From: Desmonostoc muscorum LEGE 12446
GTDB lineage: Bacteria; Cyanobacteriota; Cyanobacteriia; Cyanobacteriales; Nostocaceae
Assembly: GCF_015207005.2 (NCBI RefSeq)
Contig: NZ_JADEXS020000001.1
Span: forward strand, 868,001-932,000
Direction of reading: 5' to 3'
DNA: 64,000 nucleotides
In this document: positions 1-10,684 of the stretch, one piece after another
Position numbering within the stretch: position 1 is the stretch's first letter
Layout of the letters: each line of letters begins with the position of its first letter
Program-made: the position numbers and the translations under genes
The notes under the pieces: generated by a model
What the model was told of the DNA's origin: nothing
What the model saw: the letters and a program-made list of their open reading frames with translations, nothing else
Databases searched by the model: none

Positions 1-44
1 GTAAAATTAACTACACTTTTTCAGTAGACAAGATCCCCGACTTC

Positions 45-456
45 TTAGAGGGTGTTTGAAAAGTGGTTGGCTGTGATTTTAATCGAATTATTACCCCCCT
101 TAATCCCCCCTTATAAAGGGGGGAAACAAGAAAATCCGGTTCCCTGCCCTTATAAACGGGAGAAACAAGAAAATCCGGTTCCCTGCCCTTATAAACGGGA
201 GAAACAAGAAAATCCGGTTCCCTGCCCTTATAAACGGGAGAAACAAGAAAATCCGGTTCCCTGCCCTTATAAAGGGGAGAAACAAGAAAATCTGGTTCCC
301 TGCCCTTATAAAGGGGAGAAACAAGAAAATCCGGTTCCCTCTCCTTATAAAGGGGAGAAACAAGAAAATCCGGTTCCCTCCCCTTTATAAGGGGAGGGTT
401 AGGGTGGGGTAAAAATATTTGACACATCAATCATGACTTTTCAAACATCCTCTTAA
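45..456. mobile_element. MITE-like element with ~20-bp terminal inverted repeats enclosing a tandem array
   Basis: The left end (45-64, ttagagggtgtttgaaaagt) and the right end (436-456) are inverted repeats matching at 18 of 20 positions. The same terminal sequence bounds a second element at 32014-32171, so this is a repeat family and not a chance palindrome. No transposase is encoded, so any movement would be in trans. The interior is almost entirely the 39-bp tandem array listed separately. Confidence 0.6.
124..396. repeat. 39-bp tandem repeat, seven copies
   Basis: Copies begin at about 124, 163, 202, 241, 280, 319 and 358 and are contiguous, with no spacers. The unit begins aaacaagaaaatccggttcc and contains a ccttataaa core. 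The first copies are nearly identical; later ones drift (aaacggg to aaagggg, tgccc to ctcc). All reading frames stay open because 39 is divisible by three, which produces repetitive open frames on both strands that are not genes. Confidence 0.85.
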
Positions 457-816
457 ATAAGTGGGGAATCTGAGCCTTACGATTTGATTTATAAATAAAA
501 TATTAAGTAGAGGATGAAAGTAGGATAATTTCAAGTGTTACACACTGATTTTTAGCGCTGCATAACATTTGAAAATTATTAAGTAACCAACAATACTACT
601 ATTGGACATTACACAACTGAGGAAATTTTATTTTTATTTTATAAATAAACCTCAGATTTGTTTCGTCTCAATAAGTTTTTATTTGGGTGAATTACAGCAG
701 ACATTAGGGTCAGAGCGTTACTGTGCCAATACCTTGTATAGTCAACAGCAAACACTCATAACTGATATTCTGATTTGACCAAAAGATGCAATTTATCTGG
801 GGATGCATGATATCTA
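457..816. other. Intergenic region, AT-rich, no gene seen
   Basis: This stretch precedes the XRE regulator gene. It is AT-rich, has no convincing open frame, and presumably holds the promoter of the regulator-kinase pair. No specific operator could be identified. Confidence 0.4.
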
Positions 817-1137
817 ATGATTATTGAAATTCATCCTCAAGCTGGAGACAAATGGCGTGACACCCGTCTTATTCTGCTGACTATGGAACTAGGTAAATCG
901 CTAAAAATTGCAGATTTAATCCGCCAACTTCGGCAGCAACTCGAACTGTCTCAGGAAAAGTTTGCAGCCAAGTTGGGAGTTTCCTTGCGAACAGTCAATC
1001 GCTGGGAAAACGGATCTGCGGTGCCTTCACGGATGGCACTAAAGCTAATTGAAGAAATGTTAGAGAAGATGGGCGAATCAGGCAAAACACTACTAAGCGA
1101 GTATCTCTCAAAAGCACGGCAAGGGGAGGACTCTTGA
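817..1137 (+). CDS. XRE-family helix-turn-helix regulator
   Basis: A 106-residue protein with a single Cro/CI-type HTH at about residues 34-85. The pattern LRQQLELSQEKFAAKLGVS followed by RTVNRWENG is the classical XRE helix 2-turn-helix 3 layout. The C-terminus is a short helical tail with no sensing domain. A second ATG at 883 would begin just before the HTH and is an equally possible start. The stop (1135-1137) is one base from the ATG of the histidine kinase at 1139, and the sequence aaggggagga at 1121-1130 is a strong ribosome-binding site for that kinase, so the two are very likely cotranscribed. The target is unknown. Confidence 0.85.
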   Translation: MIIEIHPQAGDKWRDTRLILLTMELGKSLKIADLIRQLRQQLELSQEKFAAKLGVSLRTVNRWENGSAVPSRMALKLIEEMLEKMGESGKTLLSEYLSKARQGEDS

Positions 1138-1138
1138 G

Positions 1139-4100
1139 ATGAGCATCAAATTACTGGAAAAATTCTTGATGATGCGCTCTCGCTTACTAGCTTATGGCGT
1201 GATGGTTTTGGCAGTGGTAGCGGCGTTAGTGATGGCGCGATCGCTACTGCCAATATTCGATCCGAGCGTGTTTACCTTTTTTTATGCTGCCGTGGCGGTT
1301 AGCGCGTGGTATGGTGGCATGGAAGTGGGAATGCTGGCGATCGCTTTATCTGCCATATTTGCGTTCTACTTTCTCATTGAGCCAGTCTACTCCTTCGAGA
1401 TCGTTAGCCTCAGCGTCTTGGTACGATTAACCACCTTCTCACTAGTCTCTTTATTAATTACTGCACTTTTCTCCGAGTTGCAAACTGCGAAACGCAAAGC
1501 AGAGTCAAGTTTGAAGTTGTTGCAAAATAGCGAAATGCGGTTTAGCCGACTCGCAAAATCTAACATCATCGGAGTCATCGTCAGCAATCTCAACGGCTCT
1601 ATCATTGAAGCTAATGACGCCTTTCTCAAAATGGTGGGCTACACACGAGAAGATTTGTCCACCAAGGAAATGGACTGGCGCCAAATCACCGCACCTGAGT
1701 ATCTGAATTTAAGTGAGCGTTCTGTAGAGGAACTGAGAACTACCGGAGTTTGTAAACCTTTTGAGAAAGAATACATCTGTAAAGACGGTTCTCGCGTTCC
1801 TGTTCTGCTTGGTTCTGTCCTCGTAGAAGATGCCCAAGAAACAGTTATTGGTTTTGTTGTTGATTTGAGCGAACGCAAACAAGCAGAAGCGGCATTACAG
1901 CAAGCTAATGAGCGGGTGACGCGTACCCTAGAAAGCATGAGTGATGCATTTGTAAGTATAGACCGAGACTGGCGGATTATCTACCAAAATGCCGAAGCAG
2001 AGCGAATTAACGGCAAATCCCGCACAGAAGTCATTGGTAAGTCGCACTGGGAAGAGTGGCCAGCATCAGTAGGCACAAATGTAGAGCTACAATACCGAGA
2101 AGCGATGGCAGAACAAATTCCCGTCCACTTCGAGCATCATTATTACTTGCCATCGGAATATGACCTGTGGATGGAAATTCACGCCTACCCTTGTGAAAAT
2201 GGTCTCGACATTTTCTTTCGTGACATCAGCCAACGCAAGCAAGTAGAACAAACCTTGCGTGACAAAGAGGAACGTCTGAGATTAGCCAACGAGCGTTTCG
2301 AGTTAGCCGCCGCTGCTGTCAATTGTCTGATATATGACTGGGATATAGAACAGGATACTGTTGACATAACTGAAGGATTAACCAGAATTTTAGGCTATTC
2401 TGTCGAAACTGCTCAAACAACTGGTAATTGGTGGCGTCAGCTTGTCCATCCAGAGGATTTGCAACGTGTAAAGGACGACGCGGGGGTTGCGTGGGGAAAT
2501 GGCGATCGCTACGACGGGCGACGCCTACGCTATACTGCTGAATATCGCATTCGCAACCATAATCATCAGTACGTCCATGTGCTAGACCAAGGAATCGTCG
2601 TCAAGCGGGATGCTGATGGAAAACCGCTGCGCGTAGTTGGCAGCATTACAGATATCAGCGAACGTAAGTTGATAGAAGAAGCGCTGCAAGAACAGGAGAG
2701 AAAATACCGCTATATTTTTGAAGCCGCAGGGGTATCAATTTTTGAAGAAGATTTTTCCCTTGTTAAAGCAGCCCTTGATGATTTAAAAGCCCAAGGGGTC
2801 GAGAATTTTCGCGCTTTTTTTGCTGAACACCCCGAGTTTATTCAACAGGCGGTTGACATGGTGAGAATTGTCAACGTGAATAACGCAGCTGTGCGAACGT
2901 TTGGCGCTGAAAATAAAAATGAACTGTTGGTTCCACTTGGGCAAATATTTGTACCGGAAACTTTAGAGGTATTTGTTGAAGAACTCCTGGCAATTACTGA
3001 TGGGAAAACTTACTTGGAATCAGAAACAATTCTCCAAACTCTCCAGGGAGAACGCCTGAACATTCTGTTTACAATTACCTTCCCACCAGCAAATGCTAAA
3101 TTTGACAGCGTATTGGTGAGCATCATGAATATCACCGCCCGCAAGCAGGCGGAAGCGGCAGTTCAAGCTAGTGAGGAGCGGCTGAGGAGTTTTGTAGAAG
3201 CGAATATAGTCGGTATTGTCTTTGGTGATGTGGAAGGTAACATCAGTGAAGCCAATGGGGAGTTTCTGCGAATTATCGGCTATACCCAAGAGGATCTGCA
3301 AGCAGGTAAACTAAGTTGGACAGATATCACACCACCAGAGTATGTTTATTTAGATGAACTGGCGATCGCCGAGGCTAAGTCTAAAGGAGCCTGTACTCCT
3401 TATGAAAAGGAATATATTCGCAAAGATGATTCTCGTGTACCGGTTGTCATTGGCTACTCTCTGTTAGGAGAATCTCGGCACAAATCAGTGGCATTTATTC
3501 TTGATATTAGCGAACAGCAAGCCGCACTACGTGAACGCCAACAAATAGAAAAAGCCTTGCACCAGAGTGAAGAACGCTTCCAGGCTTTTATGGACAACAG
3601 TCCCGCCGCAGCATGGATTACAGATGCAGACGGGCGTGTACTTTACCTTAGCCCCACTTATCTTGGCATATTCGATTTAGCAACAAACAACCCCATCGGC
3701 AAAAATATCTTCGAGCTATACCCGGCTGAAATTGCTCAGCCCTTCCTCGATAACATTAAAATGGTGGCAAATACAAATCAGGTGGTGGAAGCCATTGAAT
3801 CTGCTCCGCGCACAGATGGCACCCTTGGCGAATTTTTGGCATACAGCTTTCCCATTGCAGATACATCTGGACAACGCTTGGTAGGAGGAGTTGCAGTTGA
3901 CATTACCGAACGGGAACGCGCCCTGCGGGAACGTCAGCAAGCAGAAAAAGCTTTGCAAGAACGCAGTGAACGACTAAAGTTGCTTTCTGAAACAGCCAGC
4001 GATTTGCTGTCAACCGAACGCCCCTTGGATTTGATGAACACGTTGTTCAGTAAACTCTCGGCACAGATGGATTTGGATTTTTACTTCCACTATCTGATTG

Positions 4101-5728
4101 AAACACACGAAAATAAACAGAAACTTCGCTTGGTAGCTTGGAACGGCATCACTGAAGAAGTATTTCAAGCAATTGAATACTTAGAATTTAATCAAGGAAT
4201 GTGCGGACTAGTAGCCCAAGCAAGACATCAAATTGTGGTCAACGATGTGCCGCACTCAACCCATCCCAATGCACACATCCTTTGTGATTTGGGAATCACA
4301 GCCTACGCAGGTCAACCGTTAATTGTTCAAGGAAAGCTATTAGGTGTACTCGCCTTTGGCAGTCGCACCCGTACTCAGTTTACCTCAGAGGAAACTGCTT
4401 TACTCCAAGCAACCTCCGATCAGGTGGCGGTTGCTCTGGAACGTTTTGAATTAATGGCTTCGTTACAGCGACGAAAAGAGCAATTAATTCAAGCTAACCG
4501 CATCAAGGATGAATTTTTAGCAGTCCTTTCCCACGAACTTCGGACACCGCTAAATCCCATCCTGGGATGGTCAAAGATGCTGCAAAGTAAAAAGTATGAC
4601 GAAGCAACTACTACTCGTGCTTTGGAAACCATTGAGCGCAATGCCAAGTTGCAAACTCAACTAATTGAAGATTTGCTGGATGTCTCTCGCATTTTGCAAG
4701 GCAAACTCAGCCTGAATATTACTCCTGTAAATTTGGTAAGTGCGATCGCCGCAGCTATAGAAACCGTGCGTTTAGCCGCCCAAGCCAAATCTATCAATTT
4801 GCGATTTACGATTTTAGATTTGGGATTAGAAGATACTAACAGAAATTTAGCATCCATCGAGTTTAATAAACAACCTGATAATCTCAAATCGCAAATTCAA
4901 GTTGTGCTATCAGCACACCAAAGCTGCGACCCAAAATTCGTAGTCACGGGTGATTTAGTCCGCTTACAACAAGTGATCTGGAATCTACTTTCCAATGCCA
5001 TTAAGTTTACACCCCAAGGTGGACAAGTAGAAATCAGTTTAGGGTCTGTTGATTCTCAACTTCAGTTGCAAGTCCGTGATACAGGTAAAGGAATTAGCCC
5101 CGACTTTTTACCCTATGTCTTTGACTACTTCCGACAAGCTGACGGCGCAACCACCAGAAAATTCGGTGGGTTGGGGTTAGGATTAGCCATTGTGCGCCAT
5201 ATTGTCGAATTACATGGCGGCACAGTTAAGGCAGAAAGTTTAGGCGAAGAACAGGGAGCAACCTTTACAGTTATGTTGCCCTTGATGAAGATTCATGTCA
5301 ATAATCACGAAATTGATAGACAATCAGATAATTCGCCTGATTTAGAAGGCCTGAAAGTTCTGTTGGTGGATGATGAGCGTGATACGCGAGAGTTGATTGC
5401 TTTCATTTTGGAGCAGTCTGGGGCAATAGTAACCCAGGTAGCATCGGCTGTGGAAGCACTAGAAGTTTTGCCTCACTTGCAGCCAAATCTGCTCTTAAGT
5501 GACATTGGAATGCCGCAAGTAGACGGCTATATGTTGATGCGTCAAATCAGAGACATGCCACCAGAATTGGGAGGAAAAATTCCGGCGATCGCCTTAACCG
5601 CTTATGCAGCTGAAATTGACTATCAACAAGCAATTGCCGCCGGATTTCAACAGCATATCACCAAACCAGTGGAGCCAGGGAAGTTAATTCGAGCGATCGC
5701 TAATACCATTTTGGATTTTGGATTTTAG
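1139..5728 (+). CDS. Multi-PAS/GAF hybrid sensor histidine kinase with receiver domain
   Basis: A 1529-residue two-component sensor. Residues 1-118 form a membrane region of the DUF4118/KdpD type. About six PAS modules follow (roughly 131-247, 255-368, 378-512, 520-670, 682-800, 812-930), each ended by a PAC-like DISER/DITER segment, then a GAF domain at about 955-1108. The HisKA motif [10 protein letters not shown] puts the phospho-acceptor at His1132. The ATPase has an N box (NLLSNAIKF), DTGKGI and [11 protein letters not shown]-terminal receiver (about 1405-1525) has its phospho-acceptor Asp1455 in SDIGMP. The hybrid layout suggests phosphotransfer to a separate partner. Nothing in the neighbourhood identifies the stimulus; an upstream XRE protein is probably coexpressed. 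A 29-bp dispersed repeat relative lies in frame at 2502-2530. Confidence 0.93.
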   Translation: MSIKLLEKFLMMRSRLLAYGVMVLAVVAALVMARSLLPIFDPSVFTFFYAAVAVSAWYGGMEVGMLAIALSAIFAFYFLIEPVYSFEIVSLSVLVRLTTFSLVSLLITALFSELQTAKRKAESSLKLLQNSEMRFSRLAKSNIIGVIVSNLNGSIIEANDAFLKMVGYTREDLSTKEMDWRQITAPEYLNLSERSVEELRTTGVCKPFEKEYICKDGSRVPVLLGSVLVEDAQETVIGFVVDLSERKQAEAALQQANERVTRTLESMSDAFVSIDRDWRIIYQNAEAERINGKSRTEVIGKSHWEEWPASVGTNVELQYREAMAEQIPVHFEHHYYLPSEYDLWMEIHAYPCENGLDIFFRDISQRKQVEQTLRDKEERLRLANERFELAAAAVNCLIYDWDIEQDTVDITEGLTRILGYSVETAQTTGNWWRQLVHPEDLQRVKDDAGVAWGNGDRYDGRRLRYTAEYRIRNHNHQYVHVLDQGIVVKRDADGKPLRVVGSITDISERKLIEEALQEQERKYRYIFEAAGVSIFEEDFSLVKAALDDLKAQGVENFRAFFAEHPEFIQQAVDMVRIVNVNNAAVRTFGAENKNELLVPLGQIFVPETLEVFVEELLAITDGKTYLESETILQTLQGERLNILFTITFPPANAKFDSVLVSIMNITARKQAEAAVQASEERLRSFVEANIVGIVFGDVEGNISEANGEFLRIIGYTQEDLQAGKLSWTDITPPEYVYLDELAIAEAKSKGACTPYEKEYIRKDDSRVPVVIGYSLLGESRHKSVAFILDISEQQAALRERQQIEKALHQSEERFQAFMDNSPAAAWITDADGRVLYLSPTYLGIFDLATNNPIGKNIFELYPAEIAQPFLDNIKMVANTNQVVEAIESAPRTDGTLGEFLAYSFPIADTSGQRLVGGVAVDITERERALRERQQAEKALQERSERLKLLSETASDLLSTERPLDLMNTLFSKLSAQMDLDFYFHYLIETHENKQKLRLVAWNGITEEVFQAIEYLEFNQGMCGLVAQARHQIVVNDVPHSTHPNAHILCDLGITAYAGQPLIVQGKLLGVLAFGSRTRTQFTSEETALLQATSDQVAVALERFELMASLQRRKEQLIQANRIKDEFLAVLSHELRTPLNPILGWSKMLQSKKYDEATTTRALETIERNAKLQTQLIEDLLDVSRILQGKLSLNITPVNLVSAIAAAIETVRLAAQAKSINLRFTILDLGLEDTNRNLASIEFNKQPDNLKSQIQVVLSAHQSCDPKFVVTGDLVRLQQVIWNLLSNAIKFTPQGGQVEISLGSVDSQLQLQVRDTGKGISPDFLPYVFDYFRQADGATTRKFGGLGLGLAIVRHIVELHGGTVKAESLGEEQGATFTVMLPLMKIHVNNHEIDRQSDNSPDLEGLKVLLVDDERDTRELIAFILEQSGAIVTQVASAVEALEVLPHLQPNLLLSDIGMPQVDGYMLMRQIRDMPPELGGKIPAIALTAYAAEIDYQQAIAAGFQQHITKPVEPGKLIRAIANTILDFGF

Positions 5729-5772
5729 ATTTTGGATTGGGAATCGTTTTCTAAATCTAGGTTGTATGGCAA

Positions 5773-5872
5773 GGGACTGGGGACTGGGGACTGGGGACTG
5801 GGGACTGGGGACTGGGGACTGGGGACTGGGGACTGGGGACTGGGGACTGGGGACTGGGGACTGGGGACTGGG
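5773..5872. repeat. Heptamer short tandem repeat (GGGGACT)n
   Basis: About 14 uninterrupted copies of the 7-bp unit GGGGACT follow the kinase gene. Short tandemly repeated heptamers of this sort are a known hallmark of heterocystous cyanobacterial genomes. A TTTTGGA-type heptamer stretch lies just upstream at about 5708-5740. Confidence 0.9.
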
Positions 5873-5943
5873 TGAAAAGTCTTTTTGTGTCTAGGTTTTA
5901 TCATCTGTTAATGTCCTAACCACCAAGGCTTTTGCTATATCAA

Positions 5944-6068
5944 TAGACCTCTTGCAAAAGTCCCCTAACACCCCACCCCCAGCCCCTCCCCGCAAGCTCT
6001 TAGGGGAGACTTTGACGTAAGTCAAAGGCGGGGTGGGGTTCTTTTTTTTGATTTATGCAAGAAGTCTA
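5944..6068. mobile_element. MITE-like element, 13-bp inverted ends
   Basis: The ends tagacctcttgca (left) and tgcaagaagtcta (right) are inverted repeats with one mismatch. The 125-bp interior is rich in C/G runs with a second, internal inverted repeat (cccctaacaccccacc against ggggtggggtt). No coding capacity. Confidence 0.5.
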
Positions 6069-6100
6069 ATGCATCTGTGGGAATCATTTTTAAAATTGAT

Positions 6101-6193
6101 ACAGCAATTTTCAGGTAAATAGACCACGTTGTAGGGTAGCACAGCTGTGCTACCCTACCGGGGATTGTGGTTCAAATAGATGAAAAACGCTGT
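6101..6193. repeat. Palindrome-centred dispersed element (copy 1)
   Basis: A 93-bp element bounded by acagc/gctgt with a central perfect palindrome, gtagggtagcacagctgtgc followed by its complement. Its reverse complement aligns along its length with 48342-48434, which shows a mobile or formerly mobile repeat family. It ends just beyond the stop of the ClC gene and could also act as a terminator for it. Confidence 0.6.
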
Positions 6194-6196
6194 AAA

Positions 6197-8860
6197 TTAA
6201 TTATTAATCGCACCCCTGACCAGAATTACTGTACTTTCTACACCAGAGGCGATCGCTTCTGGAATATTACCTTGAATCGCCTGCTGCAACAATCCCTCAC
6301 GGGAAGCTCCTAAAACTACAACATCATAACCTTCAGTTTTCACTAATTTAATCACACCTTCGGCAACTGAATCAGCTTGTACTGGCAGAGCAACAACAGT
6401 ACTAGACAATTCACGGCGACGCATCAGCTGACGAATGGCATTTTCTAAAACTATCATGTTTGGCTGCAACTCAGATGGCTTAAACACCTGTGTCAGGCGA
6501 ATTTGTGGTTCATTCCCCAGAGTGACTAAAGCCGGAAGTAATTTAATTGCTTCTCGTGAATTCGGGCCGCCAGCCATCGGCACTAGCCAGCGGTTGAAGT
6601 GGGGAGTGGGGGGAGACGCGGAGAATTCTTTCCCCGTGTCAGAGCGTCCCTGTGTCCCCGCGTCTTCCTGAGTTTTGCCTAATTTTACTAAAACGACTTC
6701 GCAAGTGGCTTGGCGAATTATGGTGTCTACAACGTTGCCAAAAATCCGACCTGGGGTAGATGTGCTACCTTTCCAACCCATTAAAATTAGGTCGATGTGT
6801 CCTTCGTTGATTGTCTCCAAAATTGCCTGGGCGACATCGTGGGTAACTCGAATTTGTGTGTGCAGGGGAATTTGCCACTTTTTTGCTAAAACCTCTGCTT
6901 GTCGGAGCAAACGGCGACTTTTTGCTGTTCTCACCTGTGTTTCAGATGGGGAACTGTGGCGTGACACCAGCATTACTTGTATGCACTCTATTTCGTAATG
7001 GCGATCGCGGGCAATAGCTGCTGCCATTTGCAATAATATAGCCGCCGTTTTGGGATTAGCTACTGGCACTAATAATCTCCCTCTACCAATGCTTGGCGAT
7101 CGCGTTTGGTAAACTACATAAGAAGGTTCTGGTCGCAGTTTGGGTTTCCTGTCATCACCATTAAGATGGTCTGCTTCCGCCCGAATAATATCTGCACGGG
7201 TAATAATCCCAATCAGTTTTCGTCCCTGCACTACTGGTAAGCGACTGATTTGATAGCGGTCAAGTAAATACAGTACATTACTCAAGGTGTGGATTGGTGT
7301 TACTGTCATGGGGACAGGCGTCATCACTTCTTTTAAAAAAATATCATTGGCTAAATTGCGTTCGCGGATTTTCAGCAAATCAGTTTGCGTCACAATTCCT
7401 ACTAATTTATTATCTTCTACTACGGGAAAACCCCGATGATGGGAACGAGCAAAAGCTTGCATTGCTTCTTCCAAACTCATCTCTGCATCCAAAGTTTCCA
7501 CCCGTTCTTGCATCACATCTTTGGCGGTTAACTTGGTTAATGCTCCCTCCACAGCAACTTCTGTGGTGAGAGTTATACCTTTCAATTCCAAAAGTTTCTC
7601 ATAAAGCGAACCAGGCACCGCCTTCTCCGCAACCAAGTAAGCTGCTACGCAAACAATCATTAAAGGTAGCACCAGATTAAAATCTGTAGTCATCTCAAAC
7701 ACAATCACAATCGCCGTGATTGGCACCTTGGAAACGGCGCTAAAAAATCCACCCATACCCGCTAGGGCATAAGTAGTTGGCGAACCTACTCCTGTGATAT
7801 AGAACTCAAATACGCCGATGATGTGTCCTAAACAAGAACCCAAAATCAAACTGGGAGCGAATAAACCCCCTGGCGCTCCCGAACCAAATGCTACCAGTGT
7901 GAGGATGAATTGTGCCCCAAAGGCGATCGCTGCTACAGTCGGATGGGCTACTCCAGTAATTACATACTCTCTTAACCCAGTATTATCACGGAAGGAAACT
8001 GGGAGCATTGCCACCACAACACCAGAAATAAATCCCGCCAAAGCCACCCGCAGCGGTAAACTGATGTGTAATTTTTGATAACATTTAATACTAAATATTA
8101 TTCCCCGATTAAATAATGCACCCAGTAAACCTGCCAAAATACCCAATACTAGGAAAAAGGGAATTTCGGGGATAGAGAATTGGCTGGAAGATTGCACCAA
8201 TTGCAGATTCAAGTCTAAACTGCCACCACCTAAAAGCCGGGATATCACCCCACCAATAAACGAAGCAATAATCGCAGTTCCCAGAGTCAGCCCCGATAAA
8301 TCGTGGAGTAACTCTTCCACGATAAATAATACACCGGCGATGGGGGCATTGAAAGCAGCTGCCAAACCTGCACCCGCGCCCGCTGCAATCATTTGCCGCC
8401 GATGATCTGGGGAAGTGGGAACCCAGCGACTCAAACCTGCTGCCAAACCTGCCCCCACCTGGACAGTAGGGCCTTGGCGTCCCAGAGTCATACCGGAACC
8501 TATGGTGATCATGGCACTGAGTAACTTCACACCAGCTACCCGCCAGGATAACCTGATGGGTACATTAGCTAAAGTTGCTTTAACTTGGGGAATACCGCTA
8601 CCAGCAGCCTCTGGTGCCAACCTTTCCACCAACCAACCAGCTACAAACCCCAGGACAAGACCAACTATCGGTAGTGCCAGCCACACAGGTAAAAGCCTAG
8701 TACTGTGGACTCGCCACGTCCCCAGCCATCCCGAACCCACTTTCAGCAACACCGCAGATAGGGCAGCAACCAGACCGATAATACAAGCTTCGGCGATCGC
8801 CAAACCTCTTCTAGGCTGCCACCAAGTGCGAAAGCGCTGATTCAGAACAGGAAGAGACAT
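6197..8860 (-). CDS. ClC-type chloride channel/transporter with CBS pair and two Usp domains
   Basis: An 887-residue protein starting at MSLPVLNQRF (8860). The frame stays open upstream only through heptamer repeats, so longer starts are unlikely. The membrane ClC core covers about residues 20-440 with GSGIP (88-92), GRQGP (127-131), FIVEELL and GAPGGLFAPSL. Two CBS domains follow (about 465-590), then two UspA-like nucleotide-binding domains (about 610-745 and 765-885), the second ending with VVLGASREGLL. Such C-terminal regulatory domains usually gate transport in response to nucleotides. Oddity: the external gating glutamate of the G(K/R)EGP motif is Gln129 here, whereas the internal EE pair is kept. 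The substrate (chloride or another anion) is inferred from the family. Confidence 0.92.
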   Translation of the reverse strand: MSLPVLNQRFRTWWQPRRGLAIAEACIIGLVAALSAVLLKVGSGWLGTWRVHSTRLLPVWLALPIVGLVLGFVAGWLVERLAPEAAGSGIPQVKATLANVPIRLSWRVAGVKLLSAMITIGSGMTLGRQGPTVQVGAGLAAGLSRWVPTSPDHRRQMIAAGAGAGLAAAFNAPIAGVLFIVEELLHDLSGLTLGTAIIASFIGGVISRLLGGGSLDLNLQLVQSSSQFSIPEIPFFLVLGILAGLLGALFNRGIIFSIKCYQKLHISLPLRVALAGFISGVVVAMLPVSFRDNTGLREYVITGVAHPTVAAIAFGAQFILTLVAFGSGAPGGLFAPSLILGSCLGHIIGVFEFYITGVGSPTTYALAGMGGFFSAVSKVPITAIVIVFEMTTDFNLVLPLMIVCVAAYLVAEKAVPGSLYEKLLELKGITLTTEVAVEGALTKLTAKDVMQERVETLDAEMSLEEAMQAFARSHHRGFPVVEDNKLVGIVTQTDLLKIRERNLANDIFLKEVMTPVPMTVTPIHTLSNVLYLLDRYQISRLPVVQGRKLIGIITRADIIRAEADHLNGDDRKPKLRPEPSYVVYQTRSPSIGRGRLLVPVANPKTAAILLQMAAAIARDRHYEIECIQVMLVSRHSSPSETQVRTAKSRRLLRQAEVLAKKWQIPLHTQIRVTHDVAQAILETINEGHIDLILMGWKGSTSTPGRIFGNVVDTIIRQATCEVVLVKLGKTQEDAGTQGRSDTGKEFSASPPTPHFNRWLVPMAGGPNSREAIKLLPALVTLGNEPQIRLTQVFKPSELQPNMIVLENAIRQLMRRRELSSTVVALPVQADSVAEGVIKLVKTEGYDVVVLGASREGLLQQAIQGNIPEAIASGVESTVILVRGAINN

Positions 8861-8870
8861 AGAGGATTTG

Positions 8871-9052
8871 GGAGTGGGGAGTGGGGGAGTGGGGAGTGGG
8901 GAGTGGGGGAGTGGGGAGTGGGGAGTGGGATGAGGGGGATGAGGGGGATGAGGGAGTGAGGGAGTGAGGGAGTGAGGGATAAGAATTAATAACCAATGCC
9001 CAGTCCCCACTCCCTATTCCCCAATCCCTACTCCCCACTCCCCACTCCCCAC
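8871..9052. repeat. Heptamer tandem repeats (GGGGAGT and variants)
   Basis: Two blocks of GGGGAGT-type repeats on opposite strands (8871-8930 and about 9001-9051) flank GATGAGGG and GAGTGAGG units. They fill the whole gap between the ClC gene start and the pmbA stop, so the promoter of the ClC gene must lie in or across repeat DNA. Confidence 0.85.
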
Positions 9053-10366
9053 TTAATTACTTCTTCCCGTCGTCGATAACCCTTCGACTATCAGAGATGG
9101 AGTATAGCAAGAACCATTCCAATCAGCATCGTTGCCGAGTGTAACTAATTGCTTGAGAGCTGCGTAGACATTACCTGCAACCATCGTATCCTTAACGCGT
9201 CCAATTACCTGACCATTTTGCACGCGGTAGCCTAAATCAACGTTGATCGAAAAATCTCCAGAAATACTGCCGCCATTACCTAGCATTTGATCGACAATTA
9301 AACCATCATCAAGGTGTTCAATCAACTCTTGTAGAGATAACGATCCTGGCTGGATGAGAAAATTAAATAAACCAGGGGTGGGATAGCTGCCTAAACTAGG
9401 GCGAAAACCATTGCCAGTGGTGTTAGTACTCAGTTGTGCGCCGGTGGTGCGATCGCCATAAAAATGCTCTAAAATTCCGTTTTGGACAAATACTAAAAAT
9501 TGGGTAGGAGTGCCTTCATCATCAAAAGGGCAACTGTAAGGGCCGGCTTCGGGATCTTGGTAGAGAGTGAGACTGGGTGCCATGATTGGGCTACCCAGGC
9601 GTTCTGCCCAAGGGGAAGCAGCTTCTAAAACTCGCTTGCTGTTCAAAGCTGCTTGTACAGTACCCCATAGCATATCGGCGGCTTTAGAAGTAAACAAAAC
9701 TGGGACGCGGCCATTGGGAGATGAAACATTTTCTCTTGCCCAAATTAACCGCTGTAAAATTTGGTTAGCTAATTTGTCTGGGTGGAGTTCGCCCCGCTTG
9801 GTTTGACCATCGGCAACACTCAAAAAATCATCACCGCGCACCCATTCTGCCGACATGTAGCAACTGAGGGTGGTATCAGTGTAGTGGCAATCTAAACCTT
9901 TCGTGTTGACTAGTCTAGTAGTTTCCACATCACATTCCCAGTCGCCATTGCAGACAACATCAGGATAAGCATCGCGGATAAGTGCGATCGCTTCCTTGCC
10001 CCAGTCTACCAAAACCTCTATCGGCACACTTGTTCCTAAATCTGGGTAAGATGGCTGAAAATTAGAGCCTAATTCCACTAATTCCGGTTGATTAAGTTGA
10101 CTCAAAGCCAAAGCTTTTTCCACCATCACCTGGGCTGGGACAGAACCATAAGCCACCGTCAGTCCTGGACGCCCATTTCGCCAAAGCCGCAGTGCTGTAC
10201 CTTCAGATTGGCTAGCTTCTAGCTGCTTGAGTCGGTTTGCCTCAAAAAACACTGGACGAGAAAGCGAATGCGACTGATACACCTCAGCTGCTTCTGCTCC
10301 AGATTTTATGGCTAGTTCCAGCAGTTCTTCTGCTAGTGTATCTTTTGACAAATTTTCAGAACCCAT
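9053..10366 (-). CDS. pmbA: TldE/PmbA-family metalloprotease-associated protein
   Basis: A 437-residue TldD/PmbA-family protein starting MGSENLSKDT; an ATG 33 bases further upstream is possible. The family signature GNGFRPSLGSYPTPG and a CPFDDEGTPTQ segment place it on the PmbA (TldE) side. The HExxxH zinc motif of TldD is not visible, as expected for TldE. In other bacteria TldD and TldE form a heterodimeric peptidase that degrades unfolded peptides and matures some peptide toxins; the partner tldD is not in this window. No operon partner is evident: it is flanked by tandem repeats on both sides. Confidence 0.88.
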   Translation of the reverse strand: MGSENLSKDTLAEELLELAIKSGAEAAEVYQSHSLSRPVFFEANRLKQLEASQSEGTALRLWRNGRPGLTVAYGSVPAQVMVEKALALSQLNQPELVELGSNFQPSYPDLGTSVPIEVLVDWGKEAIALIRDAYPDVVCNGDWECDVETTRLVNTKGLDCHYTDTTLSCYMSAEWVRGDDFLSVADGQTKRGELHPDKLANQILQRLIWARENVSSPNGRVPVLFTSKAADMLWGTVQAALNSKRVLEAASPWAERLGSPIMAPSLTLYQDPEAGPYSCPFDDEGTPTQFLVFVQNGILEHFYGDRTTGAQLSTNTTGNGFRPSLGSYPTPGLFNFLIQPGSLSLQELIEHLDDGLIVDQMLGNGGSISGDFSINVDLGYRVQNGQVIGRVKDTMVAGNVYAALKQLVTLGNDADWNGSCYTPSLIVEGLSTTGRSN

Positions 10367-10684
10367 GACCCTTAGTGAATTGTGGATTTTGAACCCCATA
10401 TCAACGTCAACAGACGCAGATAATTATCCAAAAAATCATCAGCGCGTCTTTGCAGTTGCAATTTTCAACTACAGATCAACGCTGATGGACGCAGATAATT
10501 ATCCCAAATCATTGTCATGTCTCAACGTTTCTTAGGCGATCGCAATTTTCGGTCATTGGGCATTGGGGCATTGGGCATTACTTATTCTTTCTCCCCCTGC
10601 CTCCCCTGCCTCCCCTGCCTCCCCTGCCTCCCCTGCCTCCCCTGCCTCCCCTGCCCCCTCATCTCCATACCCCACTCCCCATTT
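10367..10684. repeat. Repeat-rich gap with 9-bp tandem array (TGCCTCCCC)n
   Basis: At about 10586-10664 the 9-mer TGCCTCCCC is repeated about eight times. Upstream, 10391-10425 and 10470-10503 contain a diverged direct repeat sharing gacgcagataattatcc. No gene is seen. Confidence 0.75.

Noticed and set aside
124..396. Possible CRISPR array
   Set aside because: Repeats are contiguous with no unique spacers, and there are no cas genes.
11..430. Open frames on both strands with repeated KGREPDFLVSPLY or KQENPVPCPY peptides
   Set aside because: They are read from a 39-bp tandem array whose length is divisible by three; no start context and open on both strands.
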